Shown here: in pieces, positions 1 to 9,590 of the stretch | Layout of the letters: every line of letters starts with the position of its first letter | How positions within the stretch are numbered: the first letter of the stretch is position 1 | Assembly: GCF_900113005.1 (NCBI RefSeq) | Contig: NZ_FONW01000001.1 | Span: 682,001-746,000 of the forward strand | Source: Sunxiuqinia elliptica | GTDB lineage: Bacteria > Bacteroidota > Bacteroidia > Bacteroidales > Prolixibacteraceae | DNA: 64,000 bases | Reading direction: 5' to 3' | Notes under the pieces: generated by a model | What the model was told of the DNA's origin: nothing | Database searches by the model: none | The model's input: the letters and a program-made list of their open reading frames with translations, nothing else | Program-made: the position numbers and the translations under genes

Positions 1-1
1 A

Positions 2-2317
2 AAGTACAGTTACGCATTTTGGTCACTATACTTGGTTGGCCTGCTGATGGTTGTCGCCTTGTTCTTTTCGATAGCTAAAGGCAAGTTGGGCGAGATGCCT
101 TCTTTTCGAGAGTTGGAGAACCCCCAGAGTTTATTAGCATCTGATGTTATTTCGCGAGATCATGTAACGCTGGGACGCTATTTTAGAGAGAACCGGAGTT
201 ACGTAGCTTACGAGAATTTACCACCACAGTTGATTGATGCGTTGCTTGCAACTGAGGATGTTCGTTTTTATGAACATTCAGGGATTGACCTTCGAGGTTT
301 GATGCGGGTTTTGAAAGGAGTGCTTTCCGGCGATACGAGCTCGGGAGGTGGAAGTACGATTAGTCAGCAGCTGGCGAAGATGCTTTTCCCGAGGAACGAA
401 TTTGAAAATAAGCTGGAGCTGGTGATGCGCAAGTTCAAAGAATGGGTGATTGCGGTTAAACTGGAGAAAAGTTATACCAAGGAAGAAATTCTGACCATGT
501 ACTTAAATAAGTACGACTTTTTGAATTTGGCTGTTGGAATCAAGTCGGCTTCACGAATTTATTTTAATATTGAACCGGACTCGCTGCAACTGCACCAAGC
601 AGCAATGTTTGTGGGAATGGCGAAGAACTCGTCGTTGTATAATCCGTTGCGTCGTCCAGAGTTGACCAAAGACCGTAGAAATGTGGTTCTGGCGCAGATG
701 GTAAAATATGGTTATATCAACAAACAAACCTATGATTCGGTGAAGGTGATGCCTTTGGGACTGGATTATCAAAAAGAAGATTTTAAGAGTGGTTTGGCAC
801 CTTATTTTCGTGAGTATTTACGAATTACAATGGGAGCTTCGAAACCAGATCGAAGCAGATATGCCTCTTGGCAACAGATTAAATATGAAGAGGATTCAGT
901 GGAGTGGGAGACCAATCCGCTTTTTGGCTGGTGTAAGAAGAATTTTAAGCCCGATGGAACAAACTACGATTTGTATGAGGATGGCTTAAAAATTCATACA
1001 ACCATTGATTCTCGGATGCAACGATATGCAGAAGAAGCCTTGGAGGAACACTTAAGGTTGGACCTACAGCCCAAATTTAAAAAGCACCTGAAAAGGTTGA
1101 AGAACCCTCCGTTTTCTGATGATATGAGTACTTCAGATGTTGATGATCTGTTGAATCGGGCCATTCGGCAAAGTGAAAGGTATCGGGTGCTTCGTCTGCA
1201 AGGAAAGAATTTCAAGCAAATACGGAAAGTATTCGAACAGCCAACAGAAATGGAAGTCTTTACTTGGCAAGGGGATAAAGATACCATCATGACTCCTCTG
1301 GATTCAATAAAACACTATTTGGGTTACTTCCGCTCATCCATTATGGCCATGGACTTGTCAACGGGGCAGGTTCGGGCATACGTTGGTGGTCCCAATTACA
1401 AGCATTTTATGTACGATATGGTAAAAGGAGGGAAGCGACAGGTAGGATCTACGGTCAAGCCTTTCTTGTACACGCTGGCCATGCAAAATGGCTTGTCGCC
1501 ATGTACTAAAGTGCCCAATGTAAGGCAGCAGTTTGTGATGCCTGATGGGACCATTTGGGAGGCTAAAAACTCGGGGAGTGCTCGTGAGGGTGAAATGGTA
1601 ACTCTGAAGTGGGGCTTGGCTAACTCGGTGAACCAGATTTCAGCTTGGGTGATGAAGCAATTTAATCCCCAATCGGTGGTTGATGTTATGGCTAAGATGG
1701 GGATTTATAGTTGGATTGATCCAGTACCATCGATGTTCTTGGGAACCTCCGATATTACGCTGTATGAAATGGTTGGTGCTTACGGAACATATGCGAATAA
1801 GGGCGTTTATACCCAACCGATATTTGTAACACATATTGAAGATAAACATGGCAATGTGATTGCTCGTTTCCGTCCCGAACGGCATGATGCAATTGATGAA
1901 AAAACGGCCTATCTGATGTTGAGTTTATTGCGCGGAGTGATTGATGGCGGTTCCGGAGGACGAGTGCGTTGGCATCCGGTTTATGGACAGATTAAGGGGC
2001 CTGTTGCCGGAAAAACAGGAACGACACAGAACCACTCTGATGGTTGGTTTATGGGAGTAACGCCTCAGTTGGTTGCGGGCGTTTGGACTGGAGCTGATTT
2101 ACGGAGTATTCACTTTGATGATATTTCGACCGGGCAGGGGGCTAATATGGCTTTGCCAATATGGGGGCGATTTATAAAGAAGGTTTACGCTGATAAGGCG
2201 TTGGATTATGGTCCTGATCATGAGTTTGATAAACCCCGGAATTTCATCATGAATCTGGATTGTGATGATGTGGACGATGTAAAAGAGAAGCCGACTGAAT
2301 TTGAAGACTTCTTTTAG
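2..2317 (+). CDS. Class A penicillin-binding protein (PBP1A-like), 5' truncated by window edge
   Basis: Bifunctional peptidoglycan synthase of the inner membrane: an N-terminal GT51 glycosyltransferase polymerises lipid II and a C-terminal transpeptidase cross-links it. The reading frame is open to the first base, so the true start lies upstream; the first in-frame TTG (32) falls inside the single membrane helix and is not a start. GT51 motifs seen are ATEDVRFYEHSGID (about nt 250-290, with the catalytic Glu) and GGSTISQQLAKML. The transpeptidase has the active-site Ser in GSTVKPF (Ser codon at 1448), SVN in LANSVNQ and AGKTGTT near 2010. The acidic C-terminal tail is typical of Bacteroidota homologues. 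The gene converges on aguB across a perfect hairpin terminator. Family assignment is secure; which PBP1 paralogue it is cannot be told. Confidence 0.95.
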   Translation, partial: KYSYAFWSLYLVGLLMVVALFFSIAKGKLGEMPSFRELENPQSLLASDVISRDHVTLGRYFRENRSYVAYENLPPQLIDALLATEDVRFYEHSGIDLRGLMRVLKGVLSGDTSSGGGSTISQQLAKMLFPRNEFENKLELVMRKFKEWVIAVKLEKSYTKEEILTMYLNKYDFLNLAVGIKSASRIYFNIEPDSLQLHQAAMFVGMAKNSSLYNPLRRPELTKDRRNVVLAQMVKYGYINKQTYDSVKVMPLGLDYQKEDFKSGLAPYFREYLRITMGASKPDRSRYASWQQIKYEEDSVEWETNPLFGWCKKNFKPDGTNYDLYEDGLKIHTTIDSRMQRYAEEALEEHLRLDLQPKFKKHLKRLKNPPFSDDMSTSDVDDLLNRAIRQSERYRVLRLQGKNFKQIRKVFEQPTEMEVFTWQGDKDTIMTPLDSIKHYLGYFRSSIMAMDLSTGQVRAYVGGPNYKHFMYDMVKGGKRQVGSTVKPFLYTLAMQNGLSPCTKVPNVRQQFVMPDGTIWEAKNSGSAREGEMVTLKWGLANSVNQISAWVMKQFNPQSVVDVMAKMGIYSWIDPVPSMFLGTSDITLYEMVGAYGTYANKGVYTQPIFVTHIEDKHGNVIARFRPERHDAIDEKTAYLMLSLLRGVIDGGSGGRVRWHPVYGQIKGPVAGKTGTTQNHSDGWFMGVTPQLVAGVWTGADLRSIHFDDISTGQGANMALPIWGRFIKKVYADKALDYGPDHEFDKPRNFIMNLDCDDVDDVKEKPTEFEDFF

Positions 2318-2350
2318 TAAAAAAGAGGAAATAATGTCTAGATATATAAG

Positions 2351-2380
2351 AAAGGGAGAGCATATGCTCTCCCTTTTTCC
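2351..2380. terminator. Perfect-palindrome terminator between convergent genes
   Basis: A perfect 26-bp inverted repeat (2351-2376; arms AAAGGGAGAGCAT and its complement) is followed by a T-rich stretch on the plus strand. It lies between the stop of the PBP gene and the stop of aguB and probably ends transcription from both sides. The T-tract is better for the plus strand. Confidence 0.85.
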
Positions 2381-2396
2381 TGTTATTTAACTGGTG

Positions 2397-3290
2397 TTAA
2401 TTATCTAGAAAACGTTTGGTAATCTCTTGGTAGCTGTCGATACGTCGGTCACGGAAAAAAGGCCAAATACGGCGAACATCTTCTGAGCGGTTCAGATCGA
2501 TGCTGACAACAAGGTTTTGTTCCTCAGATGTCGAGGCTTGTGCAAGAAATTCACCTTGAGGACCACAGGCAAAACTATTTCCCCAGAATTTAATGCCTTC
2601 GGATAGGCGAGATGGATCAGCCTCATGTCCAATCCGGTTGACACTAATGACGGGAACGCCATTGGCTACTGCGTGTGATCGTTGGATGGTAATCCAGGCA
2701 TTACGTTGGCGCTCTTTTTCGGCTTCATCATCGCGCGGATCCCACCCAATAGCTGTCGGGTAAATCAATAAATCAGCACCAGTCATGGCCATTAGGCGAG
2801 CAGCTTCGGGGTACCATTGATCCCAGCATACCAATACGCCAAGTTTGCCAATTGATGTTTGAATTGGTTGAAAACCCAAATCTCCTGGGGTGAAATAGAA
2901 CTTTTCGTAAAAACCGGGGTCGTCAGGGATGTGCATTTTTCGGTATTTTCCTGCCATGCTTCCATCTTTATCAAACACAACCGCTGTGTTGTGGTAAATT
3001 CCACTAGCCCGCTTTTCGAATAAAGAGGTGACCAATACAATGCCGTGTTTTTCGGCAATCTCACTATACCTTTCGGTTGAAGGGCCGGGAATTGGTTCTG
3101 CTAAGTCAAACAGGTCAACATCTTCGGTTTGACAAAAGTACAGGCTGTTGTGAAGCTCCTGAAGTACGATTAGCTCAGCCCCTTGTTTGGCGCAGTTAGC
3201 TATGTTTGCCTCCAGCTTGCTAATATTCTTGGAGATGTCTTCGGTATTGCTTTGTTGGATTAACCCAACTTTTAAGGTTGTTGTGGTCAT
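2397..3290 (-). CDS. aguB: N-carbamoylputrescine amidase
   Basis: Nitrilase-superfamily amidohydrolase of 297 aa that hydrolyses N-carbamoylputrescine to putrescine, CO2 and ammonia, the last step of the agmatine route to putrescine. The catalytic triad is readable: Glu45 in VLQELHNS, Lys118 in YRKMHIPDDP and Cys155 in GVLVCWDQWYPEAARL. The CWDQWYPE context is characteristic of the AguB branch rather than of general nitrilases. Length is normal for the family. It lies 17 nt downstream of aguA, which makes the preceding intermediate, so the two are almost certainly co-transcribed. Cytosolic, no signal peptide. Confidence 0.95.
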   Translation of the reverse strand: MTTTTLKVGLIQQSNTEDISKNISKLEANIANCAKQGAELIVLQELHNSLYFCQTEDVDLFDLAEPIPGPSTERYSEIAEKHGIVLVTSLFEKRASGIYHNTAVVFDKDGSMAGKYRKMHIPDDPGFYEKFYFTPGDLGFQPIQTSIGKLGVLVCWDQWYPEAARLMAMTGADLLIYPTAIGWDPRDDEAEKERQRNAWITIQRSHAVANGVPVISVNRIGHEADPSRLSEGIKFWGNSFACGPQGEFLAQASTSEEQNLVVSIDLNRSEDVRRIWPFFRDRRIDSYQEITKRFLDN

Positions 3291-3307
3291 TGTTGTAATT
3301 CTTTAGG

Positions 3308-4336
3308 TTATAAAACTCCCGATGGAAATTGCATACTGATACAATGAATAGACCCGTGTTGTTTGATTAACGGGCGGCTGTCAATTGGTATAATTTCTTT
3401 GTTCGGGAATAAGCTTTTTAAGGTTGCAATAGCTTTTGCATCTTGCTTCACTTGATAAACAGGAAGAAGGATTGCTTGGTTCAAAAATAGAAAATTGGCG
3501 TAGGTGGCCGGCAGGCGTTCTCCGTTTTCATCATGAATTGGGTCTGGAAAAGGAAGAGGAATCAGCCGGAATGGTTGCCCGTCTTGGTCTGTAAGTTGTT
3601 GCAACTCATGCTCCATTTTTTGCAAGGCATCATAGTGACTGTCCTCCGGATTGGTGCATTTGATGTAGGCAATTGTATGGGAGTCGCAAAAGCGGGCCAG
3701 CGTGTCAATATGACTATCCGTGTCGTCTCCTTCTAAAAAGCCGTGATTAAGCCATAGAACCTTTTCGACATGCAGTATTTTTTGAAGGAAAAACTCAATT
3801 TCTTGCTGGCTGAGGTGTTCATTCCTGTTTTTGGATAGAAGGCATTCAGAGGTCGTCAGCAAACAGCCATTTCCATTGCTTTCAAGCGCTCCTCCTTCGA
3901 GTGTGAAGTAGGAATGGTCGCGAAGGTTTATTCCGGCTGCAAAAGCCTCCTGTTGAGCAAGGGTGGGGGTAATCTGGTTGTCATGGTTTGCTCCAAACTT
4001 CATGCCCCATCCATTGAAACGGAAATTTAGCAAAACCGGTTGGTTATTCTCTCGAATAGTGATTGCTCCATGGTCCCTTGCCCAGGTATCATTAATCGGC
4101 ATTTCCCGAACAAGCAGGTGTTCGTTGTCCTTTTGCAAAAAGGCTGGAAGTTGGCTCTTTTGGCGGCATACAACCAGTAGCTTTTCCCGTTTCAAAATGG
4201 CTTGTGCAATTTGCTCATACACGGGCAGTACTTCCTCTAATGAGGAATGCCAGTCTGTTTGCTTATCCGGCCAGGTGAGTTGTATTCCACTCTGTTGTTC
4301 CCATTCGGCAGGGAAACAGTTGATTGTCTTGTTCAT
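3308..4336 (-). CDS. aguA: Agmatine deiminase
   Basis: Peptidyl-arginine-deiminase-fold enzyme of 342 aa that converts agmatine to N-carbamoylputrescine and ammonia. Family motifs visible are NDTWARDHG (substrate-binding Asp), LEGGALESNG, GDDTDSHIDTLARF (catalytic Asp/His region) and the C-terminal nucleophile Cys332 in HGSIHCISMQFPSG. The more usual context of that cysteine is GGGNIHC, so the loop before it differs slightly. First gene of the aguA-aguB pair; a minus-strand TATTTTTG at 4414-4421 fits the Bacteroidota -7 consensus TAnnTTTG, but I saw no convincing -33 box. Confidence 0.93.
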   Translation of the reverse strand: MNKTINCFPAEWEQQSGIQLTWPDKQTDWHSSLEEVLPVYEQIAQAILKREKLLVVCRQKSQLPAFLQKDNEHLLVREMPINDTWARDHGAITIRENNQPVLLNFRFNGWGMKFGANHDNQITPTLAQQEAFAAGINLRDHSYFTLEGGALESNGNGCLLTTSECLLSKNRNEHLSQQEIEFFLQKILHVEKVLWLNHGFLEGDDTDSHIDTLARFCDSHTIAYIKCTNPEDSHYDALQKMEHELQQLTDQDGQPFRLIPLPFPDPIHDENGERLPATYANFLFLNQAILLPVYQVKQDAKAIATLKSLFPNKEIIPIDSRPLIKQHGSIHCISMQFPSGVL

Positions 4337-4450
4337 TTCTTTAAATACTGCGTCTTGATTGTTGCTGTTTCTAGCTGGTTTAACTGCTAATAAATAACAT
4401 GCATTTATGCTTCCAAAAATAAGTAAAAAGCTGATGTGGAGAGTGGCTTA

Positions 4451-4483
4451 AAATAAAAAAGCCCGAATCCTAAGATCCGGGCT
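4451..4483 (-). terminator. Rho-independent terminator of the DUF4837 lipoprotein gene
   Basis: Arms AGCCCG (4460-4465) and CGGGCT (4478-4483), with further imperfect pairing inside. On the minus strand the hairpin is followed by TTTTTTATTTTA. It lies just past the stop codon of the minus-strand gene ending at 4504. Confidence 0.8.
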
Positions 4484-4503
4484 CCAATGAATATCGTTGG
4501 TAA

Positions 4504-5538
4504 TTAATTTCCCATGTTTACCTGGCTGTTAATCTTATCGTTCTTCTGTTGATCCGGAAGTTCGAGTGAGTACATCATTGCTTCAACCTGGCGCAGCAAA
4601 TTGCGCTTGTCGAAACGAGGGGCATAAACATAGCCGTCCAGCATAACAATGCGGTTATTGGCTGCATCAAGAACTGTCAGGTTAATGTATGGACCTCCCA
4701 TAAAGTCACCTTCTACACGCCATAGACCTCTCATTTCTGAGGCATAATTCTTTTTAAACTGAAACACATTGAAAACCGGAGGTAGTTGACGTTCAGTGGT
4801 CATGTAGCTCCCTTCAGCTGGTCCGGCAACGTTGGCTTTCAATATAGAATCTCGTTTGTTGAGCAAGAACTGCTGGGTAAAGGTGCTGTCCGACTGGTAA
4901 GGGAAGGAGTGAATCATGATTCCCTGGCTGATATCCGGCGTTTCGTAACGCACCCACACAAAATCTTTTTCTTGCTTGGTTACTTTAAAACCTGGAGGAA
5001 CATTCAGTTGGATATTAAATTTGTCTTTGATGATGTTTTTGGCCGCTTTATCGTGGTAGTTGCGGTAGTTCATTTGTAGCCGATCACGTTCTGCTTTAAG
5101 CATGAATGCTACAATTCGATCAGAGTTCTTTTTTAGGAGTTGATTAAACTCTTCGGTTGATGATGCATTGATATCGACAACTGCCTGAGGCCATGCCCAG
5201 ATATCTTTACGGAACTTGACTTCTGAGGTGTCAACGGTTGTTGAGATTTTAATACGTACAATGTTTCGGCTTGTTCGAAAGATTTCTTTAAACGCACTTG
5301 GAGGAACGTTAATGAGATCAAAGATGGGCTCGTCTTGCGGAAGTCCCAGTTGCGGTTGAGCCATTATTTCCCGGAAGCTTTTCCCAGTTGCTCCCTCCCA
5401 GGTTGGATCAGGTACAACAACAACAAGTTCACCTGCTTTACCTGTAATTTTTTTTCGCATGTTGGTTTGGTCGTTACACGCACCAAGGCCAACAGCGAGG
5501 ATAACCATCCAAAGTCCAATGTAGATTATTCGTTTCAT
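4504..5538 (-). CDS. DUF4837-family lipoprotein
   Basis: Predicted lipoprotein of 344 aa: a hydrophobic N-terminus ends in the lipobox-like LGAC (Cys about residue 21). I recognise it as a DUF4837 protein from features such as GELVVVVPDPTWEG near the mature N-terminus and conserved aromatic segments (FVWVRYETPDISQGIMIHSF, GLWRVEGDFMGGPY). The family is restricted to Bacteroidota and its role is unknown. It is the last gene of a minus-strand run below tatA, although a terminator lies between them, so it may also have its own promoter near 5540-5590. Family call rests on recall of conserved segments, not on a search. Confidence 0.75.
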   Translation of the reverse strand: MKRIIYIGLWMVILAVGLGACNDQTNMRKKITGKAGELVVVVPDPTWEGATGKSFREIMAQPQLGLPQDEPIFDLINVPPSAFKEIFRTSRNIVRIKISTTVDTSEVKFRKDIWAWPQAVVDINASSTEEFNQLLKKNSDRIVAFMLKAERDRLQMNYRNYHDKAAKNIIKDKFNIQLNVPPGFKVTKQEKDFVWVRYETPDISQGIMIHSFPYQSDSTFTQQFLLNKRDSILKANVAGPAEGSYMTTERQLPPVFNVFQFKKNYASEMRGLWRVEGDFMGGPYINLTVLDAANNRIVMLDGYVYAPRFDKRNLLRQVEAMMYSLELPDQQKNDKINSQVNMGN

Positions 5539-5586
5539 AGTTAATAAGTTCTGATTTCGAAGAGTCTAGACTACAAAAATCTTACC

Positions 5587-5614
5587 ACAAAAAATCCCGC
5601 CTTGTGGACGGGAT
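5587..5614 (-). terminator. Terminator downstream of tatA
   Basis: Arms ATCCCG (5594-5599) and CGGGAT (5609-5614), extended by an inner CC/GG pair around a short loop. On the minus strand it is followed by TTTTTTGTGG. It lies between tatA and the DUF4837 gene. Confidence 0.75.
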
Positions 5615-5636
5615 CTTTATGTCAAGCTATAACTGA

Positions 5637-5843
5637 TTATTTATTAATCTTTTCAGTCTCTTTTTTGTCACTTGGTTGGTCATCATCATCTTCGTTGGTT
5701 GCTTTCTTAAATTCCTTCATCCCTTTTCCTAATCCTTTCATCAGCTCAGGAATTTTACGTCCGCCGAACAATAATAGCACAATGACTAATATGATGATAA
5801 TTTCTTGAGGGCCAAACATGCCGCAAATAATCGATAAGTACAT
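5637..5843 (-). CDS. tatA: Twin-arginine translocase subunit TatA/E
   Basis: Small membrane protein of 68 aa at most. One N-terminal membrane helix ([15 protein letters not shown]) is followed by the amphipathic helix [20 protein letters not shown] and an acidic/charged tail, the classic TatA layout; the FGG hinge and KIPEL are family hallmarks. It forms the pore-like component of the Tat pathway for folded proteins. The likely start is the internal ATG at 5819 (MFGPQEII), because TatA proteins normally begin just before the helix; the longer start at 5843 adds MYLSIICG. tatC is not in the window. The gene follows rseP by about 60 nt. Confidence 0.9.
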   Translation of the reverse strand: MYLSIICGMFGPQEIIIILVIVLLLFGGRKIPELMKGLGKGMKEFKKATNEDDDDQPSDKKETEKINK

Positions 5844-5904
5844 AGTCCAAAGTTTAATGGTTTCTACAAAAGTAGGAAAAATTTATTGCTTCTTAATTTG
5901 TGGA

Positions 5905-7248
5905 TTAAAAATATTGATTGATTAGTTTGACAACGTCATTCCCATTGGCATACAATACTAAAGTCAAGAGGATAATCATTCCTGTGATTTGAGCATATTC
6001 CATGAATTTATCACCTGGTTTACGGCCCGATACAATCTCGTATAGCAGGAAGGTAACGTGTCCGCCATCAAGTGCAGGAATAGGCAACAGGTTCATGACA
6101 GCCAGGATGATTGACAAGAAGGCGGTCATGTTCCAGAAGGAATGCCAGTCCCAGACTCCAGGGAAAATATTTCCAATGGCGATAAAACCACCCAACGACT
6201 CGTATGCTTTGGTCTTTGGCGAGAAGATTAGTTTGAATTGTTTCAGGTAATCTTTAACGGTATTTACGCCTCGTTTTATTCCCGCTGGAATAGACTCAAA
6301 AAAGCCATACTCGATGGTCTCAAATTCTAAGAAACTACTTGCTTCTTCTAGAAAAGCAACGCTAAAACCAAGTGTTCCTTCTTCCGAAACTGTAGCCTGA
6401 ATATCTTTGGATACACCATCACGCAAGACATTCAAGTTTATCGATTGACCGGCATGTGCTTGCAGGTATTGGGCAAACTGGTCGTAATAAGTAAACGTTT
6501 GTCCGTTCACACTTTTAAATTCATCTCCTTTTTGAAGACCAGCCAGCTCTGCTTGAGAGCCCTTTTGAATTTTGCCTGCTTCAAAAGCAAAAAACAACCT
6601 TGGAGAAATTATTTGTCTGCTTTTGATGAGTAAAGCCAAATCATCGTCTGAAATTTCAACATCTACTTTTTGTCCATCACGCAACACCTGAATGGTTTTA
6701 GCTCCTTCCAGAATAACTGTTGGCATGATTTTTTGGAAATCTTCGATGTATTGATTATCAACCGATAAAATCTGGTCTCCGTTTTGAAGGCCAATGGCTT
6801 CTCCGGTTTCATGCACCGAGATTCCGTACTTTACGTTTTCGGTTGGAAGGTATTGTGTTCCCCAAGCATAGAGCACACCAATATAAATAATGAAGGCGAA
6901 GATGAAGTTCATCATCACACCTCCAAGCATAATCAATAAACGTTGATAGGGTTTTTTTGATCGAAATTCCCAAGGTTGAGGCTCTTGTGACATGGCCTCT
7001 TTATCCATGGATTCGTCAATCATTCCCGAAATTTTGACATAACCCCCGAGCGGAAGCCATCCTATTCCGTATTCTGTTTCTCCCCGTTTGGTTTTGAAAA
7101 GAGAAAACCAAGGATCAAAAAACAGGTAGAATTTCTCGACACGGGTTTTAAACAGCCGGGCAAATGCAAAGTGACCAAATTCGTGTAGCACCACCAAGAT
7201 GGATAAACTGAGGAGCAATTGGGCTGCTTTTATAAGTACTTGTTCCAT
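5905..7248 (-). CDS. rseP: RseP-type site-2 membrane zinc protease
   Basis: Intramembrane metalloprotease of 447 aa (M50 family). The zinc motif HEFGH is at residues 22-26 in the first membrane helix, and the second metal site NLLPIPALDGGH is near the C-terminus. Two PDZ-like domains fill the periplasmic middle (around GEAIGLQNGDQILSVDNQYI and SQAELAGLQKGDEFKSVNGQ). In other bacteria it cuts anti-sigma factors and signal-peptide remnants. Its place directly after dxr (13-nt gap) is a widespread arrangement. Length and domain order are normal. Confidence 0.95.
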   Translation of the reverse strand: MEQVLIKAAQLLLSLSILVVLHEFGHFAFARLFKTRVEKFYLFFDPWFSLFKTKRGETEYGIGWLPLGGYVKISGMIDESMDKEAMSQEPQPWEFRSKKPYQRLLIMLGGVMMNFIFAFIIYIGVLYAWGTQYLPTENVKYGISVHETGEAIGLQNGDQILSVDNQYIEDFQKIMPTVILEGAKTIQVLRDGQKVDVEISDDDLALLIKSRQIISPRLFFAFEAGKIQKGSQAELAGLQKGDEFKSVNGQTFTYYDQFAQYLQAHAGQSINLNVLRDGVSKDIQATVSEEGTLGFSVAFLEEASSFLEFETIEYGFFESIPAGIKRGVNTVKDYLKQFKLIFSPKTKAYESLGGFIAIGNIFPGVWDWHSFWNMTAFLSIILAVMNLLPIPALDGGHVTFLLYEIVSGRKPGDKFMEYAQITGMIILLTLVLYANGNDVVKLINQYF

Positions 7249-7261
7249 GTTTTTTTAGCGT

Positions 7262-8428
7262 CTAATTTTTACTTCGTTGTTTAATCAACGAAGATGTTAA
7301 CAATCGAGTTTCTTTATCGGTTTGAATATAATCATCCAAAACCGGATCTTTTATGAAAGTAACTTGTTGCATGCTGGCCTCAACCAGGTCGGGCATATCC
7401 ACGAAACGAATTTTCTCTTTCAAAAATGCCTGAACGACGACTTCATTGGCGGCATTTAGAATGCACGGAAGGTTTCCTCCCTGTTCTAAAGCCTCATAGG
7501 CGAGTGCAAGGTTACGAAATTTTTTTGTATTTGGCTGTTCAAAAGTGAGTTTTGGGTAGTTTAAAAAGTTGAACCGCTCGAATGAAGAAGGGAGTCTCTT
7601 CGGAAAATTTAGCGCATATTGGATGGGCAGTTTCATATCCGGAAGCCCCATTTGAGCTTTCATTGAGCCATCGCGAAATTGAACCATCGAATGCACAATA
7701 CTTTGAGGGTGAACGATAACATCAATTTGTTCGGGTTTCAGATCGAAAAGCCATTTTGCTTCAATAACCTCAAACCCTTTATTCATCATGCTTGCCGAGT
7801 CAATGGTGATTTTTGCTCCCATCTCCCAGTTCGGGTGTTTTAGTGCATCGGCTTTGGTTACTTTCTGCAGTTGTTCTTCGGTTAAACTTCGGAAAGGGCC
7901 ACCTGAAGCTGTCAGGTAAATCTTTTCAATTTCATTCATATGTTCCCCGGCTAAACATTGAAAAATAGCAGAATGTTCAGAATCAACCGGGTAAATGTTG
8001 ACTTTATTTTTGACCGCTTCCCGGGTGATGATTTCTCCCGCAACAACGAGGGTTTCCTTGTTGGCCAGAGCAATGTGTTTGCCGGCTTCAATCGCTTTTA
8101 AGGTTGGCAATAAGCCCGAATAACCAACCATGGCGGTAACAACCACGTCCACGGTTTCAAGTTGAACAACTTGCTCGAGAGCTTCTTTGCCAGCGAAAAT
8201 TTTGACAGGCTCGTCTTTTAATGCTTCGCAAAGCGCCTTATAGCGGCAATGGTTGGCAACCACAACCATGTTGGGTTGAAACTTTTTGGTCTGTTCTACC
8301 AATAAGTCGATATTGTTGTTTGCGGTTAAAATTTCCACCTCAAAATGCTCGGGATTCTCTTCAATAACTTCCAGAGTCTGAGTCCCGATTGATCCGGTTG
8401 ATCCAAGAATGGCAATGCGCTTTTTCAT
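7262..8428 (-). CDS. dxr: 1-deoxy-D-xylulose 5-phosphate reductoisomerase
   Basis: Second enzyme of the MEP isoprenoid pathway: NADPH-dependent conversion of DXP to 2-C-methyl-D-erythritol 4-phosphate. The protein opens with the NADPH-binding LGSTGSIGTQTLEVI; LANKETLVVAG, the metal-binding PVDSEHSAIFQCL, LTASGGPFR and IDSASMMNKGFEVIEAKWLF are all present. I use the ATG at 8428 rather than the upstream one at 8485: the extra 19 residues lie before the Rossmann motif and overlap the end of the M23 gene. The gap to the upstream peptidase gene is then 8 nt, so the two are co-transcribed. Confidence 0.95.
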   Translation of the reverse strand: MKKRIAILGSTGSIGTQTLEVIEENPEHFEVEILTANNNIDLLVEQTKKFQPNMVVVANHCRYKALCEALKDEPVKIFAGKEALEQVVQLETVDVVVTAMVGYSGLLPTLKAIEAGKHIALANKETLVVAGEIITREAVKNKVNIYPVDSEHSAIFQCLAGEHMNEIEKIYLTASGGPFRSLTEEQLQKVTKADALKHPNWEMGAKITIDSASMMNKGFEVIEAKWLFDLKPEQIDVIVHPQSIVHSMVQFRDGSMKAQMGLPDMKLPIQYALNFPKRLPSSFERFNFLNYPKLTFEQPNTKKFRNLALAYEALEQGGNLPCILNAANEVVVQAFLKEKIRFVDMPDLVEASMQQVTFIKDPVLDDYIQTDKETRLLTSSLIKQRSKN

Positions 8429-8436
8429 ACGATGAG

Positions 8437-9300
8437 TTAAAAATCGATGTATTGTTCTGGATCGAGAGCAATGCCTCGGTGCCAAAGTTCAAAATGTAAA
8501 TGGGGGCCGGTGGTAAGCTCTCCTGTGTTTCCCATAATTGCAATTGCTTCTCCTGCTTTTACGTGGTCTCCCACTTCTTTAAGGAGTTCGGCATTGTGCT
8601 TATATGCTGAAATCAGGTCGCTGGTATGTTGCAGGTAGATAATGTAGCCCGTATCAACGGTCCAGCCTGCAAAAATAACCGTACCATCCAGAACAGCTGA
8701 AATTCGTGAATTTGGAAGACCAACGACATCAACGGCAACATGATCTGTTTGCTTGTCAAACTTGTTGGTGATCATCCCTTTTAGGGGAACAAAAAAGTGA
8801 AGGTTAGAAATGTTGTTATTACCCGGCCGCTCTTTTTGAATGGACAAGTCCAGCTGTTCTTCTAAAATCTTTTGCTTGAAAATCGAATCGTGATTGTAGT
8901 GATTGATCTGCAGTGAATTTGAAGGAATGCTGGTGTCTGCAATAAAATCGGGCTCCTGGGGCACTTCTCCTTGGATTAGCGCTTTGATCTTTTCAAAGTA
9001 GTTATCTCTAACCTGAAGTTGTTTTTCCAAGGAATCGACAAGGATGGCATTCTGAACAATCATCTCCCGGACTTCTGCCGAGGGGTAACCAGGAATAAAT
9101 TCCCGAATAGGGGTGTAGGCAATAATCAAAACGGTGGACAGGATCAATAGAAAGCCGCCCAGGCCTCCGATTGTGAGCACCTTAATGCGGGTGAGCTTCA
9201 TGCTCCAAACCGTTTGATAGGTCGAATCATTGTAAATGATTAGCCGATAACGGTTTTTGAGTTTTTCAATGAGTTTCTTTTTTTGTTCCTTTTTTGCCAT
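8437..9300 (-). CDS. M23-family (LytM-type) peptidase with N-terminal membrane anchor
   Basis: Predicted murein endopeptidase or amidase activator of 287 aa from the ATG at 9300 (MAKKEQKKK). The longer start at 9333 adds an atypical hydrophobic stretch. A basic cytoplasmic segment precedes a membrane helix at about residues 36-60, then a coiled-coil-like linker (VDSLEKQLQVRDNYFEKIKA) and a C-terminal M23 domain. Zinc ligands are readable in DHVAVDVVG (HxxxD) and GPHLHFELWHRG (HxH), and the GEAIAIMGNTGE turn is conserved, so the domain should be active rather than degenerate. First gene of the run M23-dxr-rseP-tatA. Confidence 0.9.
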   Translation of the reverse strand: MAKKEQKKKLIEKLKNRYRLIIYNDSTYQTVWSMKLTRIKVLTIGGLGGFLLILSTVLIIAYTPIREFIPGYPSAEVREMIVQNAILVDSLEKQLQVRDNYFEKIKALIQGEVPQEPDFIADTSIPSNSLQINHYNHDSIFKQKILEEQLDLSIQKERPGNNNISNLHFFVPLKGMITNKFDKQTDHVAVDVVGLPNSRISAVLDGTVIFAGWTVDTGYIIYLQHTSDLISAYKHNAELLKEVGDHVKAGEAIAIMGNTGELTTGPHLHFELWHRGIALDPEQYIDF

Positions 9301-9412
9301 TTCCTGATTTTGCAGCAACAAAATTATAAACAATTCGATGAATGCCTATTGCCAAGCCTCGAAATTAAGACTTTTTAACGAGAGAGAAATAAATAAAAAA
9401 AGTGATAAAGAT

Positions 9413-9443
9413 TTTGGATATCAAAAAATAGCTCTTATATTTG
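9413..9443 (+). promoter_or_regulatory. Bacteroidota-type promoter for the initiator tRNA
   Basis: TTTG at 9413-9416 and TATATTTG at 9436-9443, separated by 19 nt, fit the -33 / -7 (TAnnTTTG) consensus of the primary sigma factor in this phylum. The tRNA starts 67 nt downstream of the -7 box. Confidence 0.8.
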
Positions 9444-9510
9444 CAACCGCATTTGAGGCAGGAAGCCGAGAATGAACGTTCAAAAGATACTAAGATTAGT
9501 TAAGATATAT

Positions 9511-9583
<73 letters not shown>

Positions 9584-9590
9584 CAGAGAA